A stretch of DNA of 60,000 nt from Symsagittifera roscoffensis (taxonomy: Eukaryota > Xenacoelomorpha > Acoela > Convolutidae). Positions 1 through 11,264 of the stretch are shown piece by piece; position 1 is the stretch's first letter, and the number at the start of each line of letters is the position of its first letter. The position numbers were made by a program, and so were the translations under genes. Location of the stretch: assembly GCF_963678635.1 (NCBI RefSeq), contig NC_087062.1:81076751-81136750 (forward strand), given 5' to 3'. The notes beneath the pieces were generated by a model that worked only from the letters and a program-made list of their open reading frames with translations, was not told the origin of the DNA and made no database searches.

Positions 1-591
1 TTTTTTCAAATTCTACCTAAAAGAAACCTTCCAAATGTGTTAAAAATCCTTTTGAAATGAATTCGAAACGGAACGTTTCAAAATATGCCCAAAAAACTTT
101 TTCAAAAGGTTGCCCAAATAAATGTTCGAAAATAGGCTCAAAAGTAGTCTTTTCAAATGTGCTCTTAAGGATATTTTCCAAAATGTACCGAAAAAAAAAA
201 CGTTTCATAATGTTTCTGAAAAGAAAGCTTACAAAAAAAACCCGGAAGAAAACAAAATCAAACGTACCAAAATGTGTCCAAAATAAACCTTACAGTTGTG
301 CTCAAAAAAACTTCAAAATTTGCCTCAAAAGAAAGATTTTTTGTTGTACTATGAAAAAAAAAACGTTTCAAATTGTTTCCAAAATAACTTTTAAAAAGTA
401 CCCAAAAGAAATTTTCCAAATTGCCCCCCAAACGAAACCTTGCAAAACGTGCCAAAAAAAATGTTTCAAAATGTATTCGAAATGAAACAGTTCAAAATAT
501 CCCTACACAAAACCTGTCGAATCCTCTTGTTTCTTCCGGCTGAAACATATTTTCAAAAAAACCAAAATTGCATGTTGTTTGCATGTATGCA

Positions 592-1003
592 CGGAGCGGA
601 TAAAGGATTTTCTCGAGGTGGGGTTTCAAAAAGTTTGTCGACTTTTAATTTTTTTAGCTCACCAAATTGATTTCCCGATTTTTTCCGAATCATTATAAAA
701 ACCCCATATGACCCAAAGTTTCTGCACCGCTTGCAATTTTTTGAAAAAAAAAGCCAAAAAAGGCGTTTTTAGGCACTTTTTGGACAACTCTGATAAAAAA
801 ATTGCGTCTTTTCGGCTCGTGCTCCCCCTCAAAATTGGTATATTTTGGCATCGAAGGCGCTTTTTGAAAATATTTAGGGTAAGTCAGCCAAAAGGATATC
901 TCAAAATAGTACAAAGGGGCGATGTGCCCTTTGGGTCGGCAGGGTTTCGAATCATTGAAAATAGGGCGCCCGTCTCCCGCCCCCCCCCCTAAATCCGCTG
1001 GTG
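592..1003 (+). mobile_element. hAT-like miniature element, array copy 1
   Basis: Left end CGGAGCGGATAAAGG and right end CCTAAATCCGCTGGTG are imperfect terminal inverted repeats (core AGCGGATWWAGG). They are flanked by TGTATGCA on the left and TGTATACA on the right, an 8-bp target-duplication-like pair with one mismatch. Internal landmarks are CAAATTGATTTCC, GCTCCCCCTCAAAATTGG, and a stem-loop with CAGGG and CCCTG arms around TTCGAA, then a C-run near the right end. An 8-bp duplication and ends of this kind fit non-autonomous hAT elements; no transposase is encoded. Confidence 0.65.
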
Positions 1004-1909
1004 TGTATACAGGAGTGAATTTAGGAAGATGATGAGAAATCATTTTTTTAACGAAACCTTCCAAAATGTGCCCAAAACAAACCTTCTGAAATTTTCCAAA
1101 AAAACTCTGTAAATACGATCGCAAAAACTTCCAAAACATGCCCAAGAAAAATTTTTACAAATAATACCCAAAACGAAACGTTTCAAAATGTGCCCAAAAA
1201 AATTTCAAAATGCGCCCCAAATGGACGCTTTCAAATTAAAAACAAAAATAAAATTTCCAAAGTGTGTTCAAAAAACTTCGCAAAAAGTGCTCAGAAAAAC
1301 CTTCCAAAATCAGCTCATTTTTTTTCAAATTCTACCTAAAAGAAACCTTCCAAATGTGTTAAAAATCCTTTTGAAATGAATTCGAAACGGAACGTTTCAA
1401 AATATGCCCAAAAAACTTTTTCAAAAGGTTGCCCAAATAAATTTTCGAAAATATGCTCAAAAGTAGTCTTTTCAAATGTGCTCTTAAGGATATTTTCCAA
1501 AATGTACCGAAAAAAAAACGTTTCATAATGTTTCTGAAAAGAAAACTTACAAAAAAAATCCGGAAGAAAACAAAATCAAACGTACCAAAATGTGTCCTAA
1601 ATAAACCTTACAATTGTGCTCAAAAAAACTTCAAAATTTGCCTCAAAAGAAAGATTTTTTGTTGTACTATGAAAAAAAAACGTTTCAAATTGTTTCCAAA
1701 ATAACTTTCAAAAAGTACCCAAAAAAAAACTTTCCAAAATGCCCCCCAAACGAAACCTTGCAAAACGTGCCAAAAAAAATGTTTCAAAATGTATTCGAAA
1801 TGAAACATTTCAAAAAATCCCTAAACGAAACCTGTCGAATCTTCCTGTTTCTTCCGGCTGAAACATATTTTCAAAACAACCAAAATTGCATGTTGTTTGC
1901 ATGTATGCA

Positions 1910-2322
1910 CAGAGCGGATAAAGGATTTTCTCGAGGTGGGGTTTCAAAAAGTTTGTCGACTTTTAATTTTTTTAGCTCACCAAATTGATTTCCCCATTTC
2001 TTCCAAATCATTATAAAAACCCCATATGACCCAAAGTTTCTGCACCGCTCGCGAATTTTTGAAAAAAAAGCCAAAAAAGGTGTTTTTAGGCACTTTTTGG
2101 ACAACTCTGATAAAAAAAATTGCGTCTTTTCGGCTCGTGCTCCCCCTCAAAATTGGTATACTTTGGCATCGAAGGCGTTTTTTGAAAATATTTAGGGTAA
2201 GTCAGCCAAAAGGATATCTCAAAATAGTACAAAGGGGCGATGTGCTCTTTGACTCGGCAGGGTTTCGAACCCCTGAAAATAGGGCGCCCGTCCCCCGCCC
2301 CCTCCTCCTAAATCTTCTGATG
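1910..2322 (+). mobile_element. hAT-like miniature element, array copy 2
   Basis: Same element and same flanking 8-mers (TGTATGCA, TGTATACA) as copy 1. The right end here reads CCTAAATCTTCTGATG and the internal arm reads CTTTGACTCGGCAGGG. It shares that variant with copies 3 and 5, so two sub-lineages of the unit alternate along the array. Confidence 0.65.
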
Positions 2323-3199
2323 TGTATACAGGAGTGAATTTAGGAAGATGATGAAAAATCATTTTTTTTAACGAAACTTCCTAAATACGATCGCAAAAAC
2401 TTCCAAAACATGCCCAAGAAAAAACCTTACAAAACGTACTCAAAACGAAGCGTTTCAAAATGTGCCCAAAAAAAGGAAATTTCAAATGTGCCTCAAATGG
2501 ACGCTTTCAAAGTAAAAACAAAAAAAAATTTTCAAAGTGTGTTCAAAAAAACTTTGCAAAATGTGCTCAAAAAGAATCTGCCGAAATCAGCTCAGTTTTT
2601 TTTTCAAATTCTACCCAAAAGAAACCTTCCAAATGTGCTGAAAAATTTTTTGAAATGACTTCAAAAAGAAACTTTTGAAAATATGCCCAAAAACCTTACA
2701 AAAAGTTGCCAAAATAAATTTTCCAAAAAAAAGCTCAAAAAGTAGTCTTTTCAAATGTGCTCTTAAGAAAATTTTTCAAAATCTACCAAAAAAAGGTTTC
2801 ATAATGTTTCCAAAAAAAAGCTTACAAAAAGTACCCAGAAGAAACCTTGCAAAATATGCCAAAAATCAAACGTACCAAATTGTGTCCAAAATAAACCTTT
2901 CAATTGTGCTCAAAAAAACTTCAAAATTTGCCTCAAAAGAAAGATTTTTTGTTGTACTATGAAAAAAAAAACGTTTCAAATTGTTTCCAAAATAACTTTC
3001 AAAAAGTACCCAAAAGAAACTTTCCAAATTGCCCCCCAAACGAAACCTTGCAAAACGTGCCAAAAAAAATGTTTCAAAATGTATTCGAAATGAAACATTT
3101 CAAAATATCCCTAAACAAAACCTGTCGAATCCTCTTGTTTCTTCCGGCTGAAACATATTTTCAAAAAAACCAAAATTGCATGTTGTTTGCATGTATGCA

Positions 3200-3599
3200 C
3201 AGAGCGGATAAAGGATTTTCTCGAGGTGGGGTTTCGAAAAGTTTGTCGACTTTTAAATTTTTTAGCTCACCAAATTGATTTCCCCATTTCTTCCAAATCA
3301 TTATAAAAACCCCATATGACCCAAAGTTTCTGCACCGCTCGCAAATTTTTGAAAAAAAGTCAAAAAAAGTGTTTTTAGACACGTCTGATAAAAAAATTGC
3401 GTCTTTTCGGCTCGTGCTCCCCCTCAAAATTGGTATACTTTGGCATCGAAGGCGCTTTTTGAAAATATTTAGGGTAAGTCAGCCAAAAGGATATCTCAAA
3501 ATAGTACAAAGGGGCGATGTGCTCTTTGACTCGGCAGGGTTTCGAATCCCTGAAAATAGGGCGCCCGTCCCCCGCCCCCTCCTCCTAAATCTTCTGATG
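3200..3599 (+). mobile_element. hAT-like miniature element, array copy 3
   Basis: Same ends and same flanking 8-mers. It is about 13 bp shorter than its neighbours because of a deletion near 3380, where the sequence corresponding to CACTTTTTGGACAACTC in copy 1 is reduced. Right-end variant as in copy 2. Confidence 0.65.
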
Positions 3600-4471
3600 T
3601 GTATACAGGAGTGAATTTAGGAAGATGATGAAAAATCATTTTTATAACGAAACTTCCTAAATACGATCGCAAAAACTTTCAAAACATGCCCAAGAAAAAA
3701 CTTTACAAAACGTACTCAAAACGAAGCGTTTCAAAATGTGCCCAAAAAAAGGAAATTTCAAATGTGCCTCAAATGGACGCTTTCAAAGTAAAAACAAAAA
3801 AAAATTTCCAAAGTGTGTTCAAAAAAACTTTGCAAAATGTGCTCAGAAACAATCTGCCGAAATCAGCTCAGGTTTTTTTCAAACTCTACCCAAAAGAAAC
3901 CTTCCAAATGTGCTGAAAAATTTTTTGAAATGACTTCAAAAAGAAACTTTTGAAAATATGCCCAAAAACCTTACAAAAGGTTGCCAAAATAAAATTTCCA
4001 AAATATGCTTAAAAAGTAGTCTTTTCAAATGTGCTCTTCAGAAAATCTTTCAAAATCTACCAAAAAAACGTTTCATAATGTTTCCAAAAAGAAAGCTTAC
4101 AAAAAGTACACAGAAGTAACCTTGCAAAATATGCCAAAAATCAAACGTACCAAATTGTGTCCAAAATAAACCTTTCAATTGTGCTCAAAAAAACTTCAAA
4201 ATTTGCCTCAAAAGAACAATTTTTCGTTGTACTATGAAAAAAAACGGTTCAAAATGTTTCCAAAATAACTTTCAAAAAGTACCCAAAAAAAACTTTCCAA
4301 ATTGCCCCCCAAACAAAACCTTGCAAAACGTGCCAAAAAAATATTTCAAAATGTATTCAAAATGAAACATTTCGAAATATCTCTAAACGAAACCTTTCGA
4401 ATCCTCTTGTTTCTTCCGGCTGAAACATATTTTCAAAACAACCAAAATTGCTTGTTGTTTGCATGTATGCA

Positions 4472-4886
4472 CAGAGCGGATAAAGGATTTTCTCGAGGTG
4501 GGGTTTCAAAAAGTTTTTTGACTTTTAATTTTTTTAGCTCACCAAATTGATTTCTTGATTTCTTCTAAATGAAATCATTATAAAAACCCCATATGACCCA
4601 AAGTTTCTGCACCGCTCGCAAATTTTTGAAAAAAAAAGCCAAAAAAGGCGTTTTTAGGCACTTTTTGGACAACTCTGATAAAAAAAATTGCTTCTTTTCG
4701 GCTCGTGCTCCCCCTCAAAATTGGTATAGTTTGGCATCGAAGAAGCTTTTTGAAAATATCTAGGGTAAGTCAGCCAAAAGGATATCTCAAAATAGTACAA
4801 AGGGGCGATGTGCCCTTTGGGTCGGCAGGGTTTCGAATCCCTGAAAATAGGGCGCCCGTCTCCCGCCCCCCCTAAATCCGCTGATG
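4472..4886 (+). mobile_element. hAT-like miniature element, array copy 4
   Basis: Same ends and flanks. Internal variant CCCTTTGGGTCGGCAGGG as in copies 1 and 6; right end CCTAAATCCGCTGATG. Confidence 0.65.
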
Positions 4887-5798
4887 TGTATACAGGAGTG
4901 AATTTAGGAAGATGATGAGAAATCATTTTTATAACGAAACCTTCCAAAATGTGCCCAAAAAAAAACCTTCTGAAATTTTCCAAAAATTCTTCTTAAATAC
5001 GATCGCAAAAACTTCCAAAACATGCCCAAGAAAATTTTGTACAAATATTACCCGAAACGAAACGTTTCAAAATGTGCCCAAAAAGAAAAATTTCAAAATG
5101 TGCCCCAAATGGACGCTTTCAAATTAAAAACAAAAATAAAATTTCCAAAGTGTGTTCAAAAAACTTTGCAAAAAGTGCTCAGAAAAACCTTCCAAATTCA
5201 GCTCATTTTTTTTTTCAAATTCTACCTAAAAGAAACCTTCCAAATGTGTTAAAAATCCTTTTGAAATGAATTCAAAACGGAACGTTTCAAAATATGCCCA
5301 AAAAACCTTTTCAAAAGGTTGCCAAAATATATTTTCGAAAATATGCTCAAAAGTAGTCTTTTCAAATGTGCTCTTAAGGAAAGTTTCCAAAATATACCGA
5401 AAAAAAAACGTTCCATAATGTTTCTAAAAAGAAAGCTTACAAAAAGTACCCGGAAGAAAACAAAATCAAACGTACCAAAATGTGTCCAAAATAAACCTTT
5501 CAATTGTGCTCAAAAAAACTTCAAAATTTGCCCTAAAAGAAAGATTTTTTGTTGTACTATGAAAAAAAAACGTTTCAAACTGTTTCCAAAATAACTTTCA
5601 AAAAGTACCCAAAAGAAACTTTCCAAATTGCCCCCCAAATGAAACCTTGCAAAACGTGCCAAAAAAAATGTTTCAAAATGTATTCGAAATGAAACATTTC
5701 AAAATATCCCTAAACGAAATCTGTCGAATCTTCTTGTTTCTTCCGGCTGAAACATATTTTCAAAACAACCAAAATTGCATGTTTTTTGCATGAATGCA

Positions 5799-6208
5799 CA
5801 GAGCGGATATAGGATTTTCTCGAGGTGGGCTTTCAAAAAGTTTGTCGACTTTTAATTTTTTTAGCTCACCAAATTGATTTCCTGATTTCTTCCAAATCAT
5901 TAAAAAAACCTCATTTGACCCAAATTTTCTGCACCGCATACAAATTTAAAAAAAAAAGCCAACAAAGGCGTTTTTAGGCATTTTTTGACAATTCTGACTA
6001 ATAAATTGCGTTTTTTTGGCGCGTGCTCCCCCTCAAAATTAGCATATTTTGGCGTCGGAGGCGCTTTTTGAAAGTTTTTAAGTTAAGTCAGCCAAAAGGA
6101 TATCTCAAAATAGTACAAAGGGGCGATGTGCTCTTTGACTCGGCAGGATTTCGAATCCCTGAAAATAGGGCGCCCGTCCCCTGCCCCCTCCTCCTAATTT
6201 ATCTGATC
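5799..6208 (+). mobile_element. hAT-like miniature element, array copy 5
   Basis: Most diverged array copy: the left flank reads TGAATGCA instead of TGTATGCA and the right end ATTTATCTGATC. The interior has many substitutions (for example GGCGCGTGCTCCCC). The right flank TGTATACA is kept. Confidence 0.6.
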
Positions 6209-6813
6209 TGTATACAGGAGTGAATTTAGGAAGATGATGAAAAATTATTTTTATAACGAAACTTCATAAATACGATCGCAAAAACTTCCAAAACATGCCC
6301 AAGAAAAAACTTTTCAAAATGTACTCAAAACGAAACGTTTCAAAATGTGCCCAAAAAAAGGAAATTTCAAATGTGCCTCAAATGGACGCTTTCAAAGTAA
6401 AAAAAAAAAAAAATTTCCAAAGTGTGTTCAAAAAAACTTTGCAAAATGTGCTCGGAAAAAATCTGCCGAAATCAGCTCAGTTTTTTTTTTCAAATTCTTT
6501 CCAAAATAAACCTTTCAATTGTGCTCAAAAAAACTTCAAAACCTGCCTCAAAAGAACAATTTTTTGTTGTACTATGAAAAAAAAACGTTTCAAACTGTTT
6601 CCAAAATAACTTTCAAAAAATACCCAAAAAAAACTTTCCAAATTTCCCCCCAAACAAAACCTTGCAAAACGTGCCAAAAAAAATATTTCAAAATGTATTC
6701 AAAATGAAACATTTCCAAATATCCCTAAACGAAACCTTTCGAATCCTCTTGTTTCTTCCGGCTGAAACATATTTTCAAAACAACCAAAACTGCATGTTGT
6801 TTGCATGTATGCA

Positions 6814-7226
6814 CAGAGCGGATATAGGATTTTCTCGAGGTGGGGTTTCAAAAAGTTTGTCGACTTTTAATTTTTTTAGCTCACCAAATTGATTTCCCGA
6901 TTTCTTCCAAATCATTATAAAAACCCCATATGACCCAAAGTTTCTGCACCGCTCGCAATTTTTTGAAAAAAAAGCCAAAAAAGGCGTTTTTAGGCACTTT
7001 TTGGACAACTCTGATAAAAAAAATTGCGTCTTATCGGCTCGTGCTCCCCCTCAAAATTGGTATATTTTGGCATCGAAGGCGCTTTTTGAAAATATTTAGG
7101 GTAAGTCAGCCAAAAAGATATCTCAAAATAGTACAAAGGGGCGATGTGCCCTTTGGGTCGGCAGGGTTTCGAATCCCTGAAAATAGGGTGCCCGTCTCCC
7201 GCCCCCCCCCCCTAAATCCGCTGGTG
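6814..7226 (+). mobile_element. hAT-like miniature element, array copy 6
   Basis: Same ends and flanking 8-mers as copy 1. This is the last copy before the array continues as satellite only. The preceding unit is about 300 bp shorter than the others, so the satellite part between copies 5 and 6 has a deletion. Confidence 0.65.
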
Positions 7227-7430
7227 TGTATACAGGAGTGAATTTAGGAAGATGATGAGAAATCATTTTTATAACGAAACCTTCCAAAATGTGCCCAAAA
7301 CAAACCTTCTGAAATTTTCCGAAAAAACTTCGTAAATACGATCGCAAAAACTTCCAAAACATGCCCAAGAAAAATTTTTACAAATATTACCCAAAACGAA
7401 ACGTTTCAAAATGTGGCCAAAAAAAATTTC

Positions 7431-8305
7431 AAAATGTTGCCAAATTGAATTTTCCAAAATATGCTCAAAAAGTAATCTTTTCAAATGTGCTCACAAGGAA
7501 GTCTTCCAAAATGTACCAAAAAAATTTTTTCAAAATGTTTCCAAAAAGAAAGCTTACAAAAATTACCCAGGAGAAACCTTGCAAAATATGCCAAAAATCA
7601 AACGTACCTAATTGTGTCCAAAATAAACCTTTCAATTGTGCAAAAAAAACTTCAATTTGCCTCAGTAGAAAGATTTTACGTTGTACTATGAAAAATAAAC
7701 GTTTCAAATTGTTTTCAAAATAATTTTGAAAATGTACCCAAAAGGAACTTTCCAAGTTGCCCCCCAAACAAAACCTTGCAAAGCGTGCCAAAAAAAACAT
7801 TTTAAAATGTATTCGAAAGAAAACATTTCAAAATATGCCCTAAACGAAACCTTTCAAAATATGCCCAAAAAACCTTTCAAAATGTTGCCAAATTGAATTT
7901 TCCAAAATATGCTCAAAAAGTAATCTTTTCAAATGTGCTCACAAGGAAGTCTTCCAAAATGTACCAAAAAAAACTTTTCAAAATGTTTCCAAAAAGAAAG
8001 CTTACAAAAATTACCCAGGAGAAACCTTGCAAAATATGCCAAAAATCAAACGTACCTAATTGTGTCCAAAATAAACCTTTCAATTGTGCTAAAAAAACTT
8101 CAATTTGCCTCAGTAGAAAGATTTTACGTTGTACTATGAAAAATAAACGTTTCAAATTGTTTTCAAAATAATTTTGAAAATGTACCCAAAAGGAACTTTC
8201 CAAGTTGCCCCCCAAACAAAACCTTGCAAAACGTGCCAAAAAAAACATTTTAAAATGTATTCGAAAGAAAACATTTCAAAATATGCCCTAAACGAAACCT
8301 TTCGA
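7431..8305. repeat. 448-bp tandem duplication inside the satellite
   Basis: The block beginning AAATGTTGCCAAATTGAATT at about 7431 is repeated from about 7879 with only scattered differences, a period of 448 bp. Every reading frame in the first block reappears 448 bp later. It is a young duplication at the edge of the array and contains no hAT-like copy. The second copy breaks down after about 8305. Confidence 0.85.
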
Positions 8306-8526
8306 AATTTGCTAACGTTTTTTCTGATATCAGATTTTTGCAAATTGTCCCAAAGTTTTGATAGTAGTTGTTCGAAGTTTCGCGGTAACTTTGAGTTTTC
8401 TTGCCCAGAGAACATTTGAAGGAGACGGGATAGACTTTAGTAAAACCAGTCGATCGTTTCTACAACCCCATATCATTACCATGTGGTTCCTTTATTTTAC
8501 TACACAGGTTTTTTTCTCAGATTATT

Positions 8527-9716
8527 TTAATAGGTGTACCGTGAATAAATTAGGAGCAGACTGAACCAACTTGGGTTATCGAGTATATCCGCTTCATTCA
8601 AATACTTTCCTCTACATCCTTGTATAACAGAGCCACCAGCTTCGAAGAAAGTTATTTCGTAAGGAGGATGACCGCTTGTGAAAAACACAATCAGGAAGCC
8701 ATAAGGCCAAATGATCCAGTGACTGATTGCGAAGAACTTGCTTGAGCTTCCATCAAAACCAAATCTTGCTTTCACGGTCAGAAATACGTTGATAATTAAA
8801 CAGAGGGACCTGCATACATTAAGGCAAACTTAAACTATGCAAAATAATCATCAGTAGCAGGAAGGGGACCTTAATTAGGAATTAAACACTCCCAACGGTT
8901 ACATTGACAACCATTTTTAGTTCATATACCAAAAAATTTCTAAGAGCTCCCTAAGGCCCATATATTTTTATGCTTTTGAGACGGCCAAAATTTGAAGCGC
9001 GGGCTGAAATGCAAGGTTTTAGTATCAAAACTGCCCAAAAAGGGCCATCAAATGGTTTCGGCCTGTTTTCTCAAAAAACTGATTGCAAATGCAGAGCATG
9101 TCACCAGTTTAGTTCACATAGTCAAAACCGTATAAGCATTTCCAAAAAACCTCGTGTTGCCGTGTTGCCGGTACGAGGATTGGGCTGAACAGAATATTTT
9201 GAGAAATTTGGGCAAGGTTTGAACGGAATACGGATGCTCATGCGGTTAAATAACTCACATTGTTCATAAACATCAAGTAACTTCATTAAATACATGACAA
9301 TTATTTAACTTAATAAGACATTAATCATAGTTTAAAAATTTATCTGGTTTAGATATTCAGTTTCAATTATATTTGCATGAAAATGGACCTTACCACAATT
9401 GCGACCAGTTTCTAGTTATAATATGCATCTGAGTAACCCAGTAGCATAGCACTTCATCTTCAGGAAACCCTCTCACAGTGACCCAGCACATGATAAACTC
9501 ACACGCAAAATCAGACAGCATTATCATTGAGATTATCTTGCGCGAGTTCACTTTGAGTCGCTCTTTAAAAAACGGCATCAGGGCCAGAAAAGGCGTATGA
9601 ATAAATGTGATCACACAGCAAATTATTATAAAGTACTTAATGTAACAAAGGGTCTCCATGTCATCATGGCTGTAAAACTCATTTGGGTCGCAGTTTTCTC
9701 CTGGTAATTTCTCCAT
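8527..9716 (-). pseudogene. Truncated seven-transmembrane receptor (paralogue of the gene at 45-46.7 kb)
   Basis: Exon 1 is 9716 down to 9394. It opens with ATG and encodes an extracellular N-terminus containing CDPNEFYS, then TM1, TM2 and the start of TM3 ending NWSQLW. A GTAAGG donor follows. Exon 2 starts at 8809 after a TATGCAG acceptor and continues TM3 (SLCLIINVFLTV), TM4 (WIIWPYGFLIVFFTSG) and the second extracellular loop with the conserved GCRG cysteine. It then leaves the paralogue's sequence and stops at 8527. The spliced product would be 201 aa against 387 aa for the paralogue, so TM5 to TM7 are missing. The phase-2 intron sits at the same codon in both genes. A GTATTT within the GGAAAG codons after GCRG could be a donor to exons I cannot see; otherwise this is a broken copy. 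The neighbouring satellite makes rearrangement the likely cause. Confidence 0.7.
8810..9393 (-). other. Intron of the truncated receptor gene, with possible element relic
   Basis: GT-AG intron of 584 bp. Around 9050-9095 the sequence CGGCCTGTTTTCTCAAAAAA resembles the interior of the diverged hAT-like copy at 33.4 kb, so a relic of that family may lie here. No coding potential seen. Confidence 0.4.
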
Positions 9717-10624
9717 AAAAAAATCGAGTGTTTGTTACTTTTGTCAGATAAATTATGGTTTACCTAAATCAAGGTGGGAATAATAAACTGTAAAATGTTG
9801 TTTTGTACTCTTCATTCTATAAATAGTTGGAGAAGTTCAAATTATGAATGTCAATTTCATCTTTATTATTGGCCCCTTAATTTCCAACGAGCAGATTTTT
9901 GATATTTACGAAACTAAAACAGTCGAAATGTTACAAAAATTGGAGATTTCTTCAAATATGGCTGCCTTTGTTTTGACCGAAAAAGAACAAGACCACCCAA
10001 ATAGAGTTCAGAATTGATACAATTAGAATCCTGGGACTTCTAGCGTATGGAGGCGAAAAACTTTAACAAACCTCAACAGCTAAGAAAGTCTGACCATGAG
10101 CGCAAAAAAGATCATATCGGAAATCTATGCCGCTGAAAAAAAATGTTAGTTTCTATTTCAGTTTTATATATAAGTGTTAGTTTGGTACTTAAGTACTTGA
10201 GGTTTTAGATACAAAACTTGATCAACTGTATGATCAAGTACTTGATCAACTGTATCTTCAATTGGTCAATTTGGCATACAGCGTATAAGAGGTAGTTAGG
10301 TCGATAAAAGTTTCAAATAAGAAAATATTTCGACAGAGAAAAACTTTTTATGAATCTTTGGAAGGGTGCTATAGATATTTTAGCAGACCGATTTTTTAGC
10401 ACAACGATCTTTTAGCAGATTCAAAACAATGAGCAATTTAGAACAATAACTTCAAACACGGCATTCGCAAATAGCGACCAGTATTAAGTGTATAAAACCC
10501 TATGTTATCCATTTTTGTGTCTAATATGGTTATATATAATCGATTTTTTTTTCAAATAAAAAATCTGTATAAGACTCTATATTTAATAATTGATTCCATT
10601 TTTAGTTTTGTCAATGCTGGCCGG
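9717..10624. other. Upstream region of the receptor, no gene seen
   Basis: AT-rich unique-looking sequence. The only structure noticed is a short direct repeat, ACTTGATCAACTGTAT, twice between about 10,215 and 10,255, and a run of TTTAGCAGA-like motifs near 10,380-10,425. A promoter for the minus-strand receptor would be expected just above 9716, but I see no decisive TATA element. Confidence 0.4.
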
Positions 10625-10860
10625 TCGACCCATGATCCAACCGACCCTGTTTGACTCTGTACAACTCATAATTTGACCCTAATCCACCCTATTTGACCCA
10701 TGTTTCAACTGTATTCGACCCATGATTTGACCCTGCTTGACAAATGATTCAACCCTGTTCCATTTATGTTTCTACCTTGTTCGATCCACAATCTGACCCT
10801 GTTCGACTCTATTTACCCTGTATGACCCATGATTTGACTTTTTTCGACTATAGCTTGCGT
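10625..10860 (+). repeat. Degenerate 22-bp minisatellite
   Basis: Successive units resemble ATGATTTGACCCTGTTCGAC plus CC, with several consecutive 22-bp spacings (ATGTTTCAACTG, ATGATTTGACCC, ATGATTCAACCC, ATGTTTCTACCT). Each unit looks like two ~11-bp halves. The ends are more diverged. Not coding. Confidence 0.75.
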
Positions 10861-11264
10861 TCGACTGCTTTAGTTTGCGACAAAAAATGGACTTTGTGTG
10901 ACTGTTTCATGAGTCGAACACCTCAACCCGGGGCATGAATCTTTTTGTGCAACTAAAATTTGTTTTGCCGCTAAGTTCGATAGTTCTGTTTCGAAAATTG
11001 ATAGTTTTATCAACAAAATGTGACATAATTGTCTTAATAAGAGAAGATTGACCAAAAACGCGCATGCAGAAGTTTCTCAGACTGAGCGTCTTTTTTCGTT
11101 TGCCAATCAATTATGTTATAATTATTTAACATTGGTCTGCTATAAAGACTCATTTCTCACTTTCTAAGCTTAAAAAAATGGTCAGCTAAAAGAGGTCCCT
11201 CTTGGGAAGAATCTGCCATACCTCTATGTTAGGATAACACAATCACACTGTTAAAAATACAATA
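10861..11264. other. Spacer between minisatellite and satellite, no gene seen
   Basis: Unique-looking AT-rich DNA. Short minus-strand frames (near 10,870-11,110) have no recognisable domain and no splice context. Confidence 0.4.

Larger units (their letters stand above)
1..8305. repeat. Degenerate ~25-bp satellite in ~1.3-kb higher-order units
   Basis: The stretch is built from a diverged ~24-26-bp motif of the type ACGAAACSTTTCAAAATGTG followed by CCCAAAA. Landmark TCTCGAGGTG recurs near 611, 1929, 3219, 4491, 5818 and 6833, giving higher-order spacings of about 1318, 1290, 1272, 1327 and 1015 bp. Each unit contains one ~410-bp hAT-like element (listed separately); the rest is the short motif. 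Short reading frames on both strands give an ~8-residue Lys/Gln/Cys/Phe periodicity that simply follows the DNA period. They have no domain, no shared start and no long uninterrupted frame, so I do not call genes. The array enters the window already in progress and ends around 8.3 kb, 0.2 kb from the truncated receptor gene. Confidence 0.9.

Noticed and set aside
592-7226. tRNA-derived SINE, because of the CAGGG-TTCGAA-CCCTG stem-loop resembling a B box
   Set aside because: The loop is one base too long, no convincing A box lies at the right distance, and the ends form inverted repeats with an 8-bp flank pair, fitting a hAT-like miniature element better.
1-8305. Lys-rich small proteins encoded on both strands of the first 8 kb
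   Set aside because: Their ~8-residue periodicity mirrors the ~25-bp DNA repeat, frames overlap on both strands, and none has a conserved start or domain.
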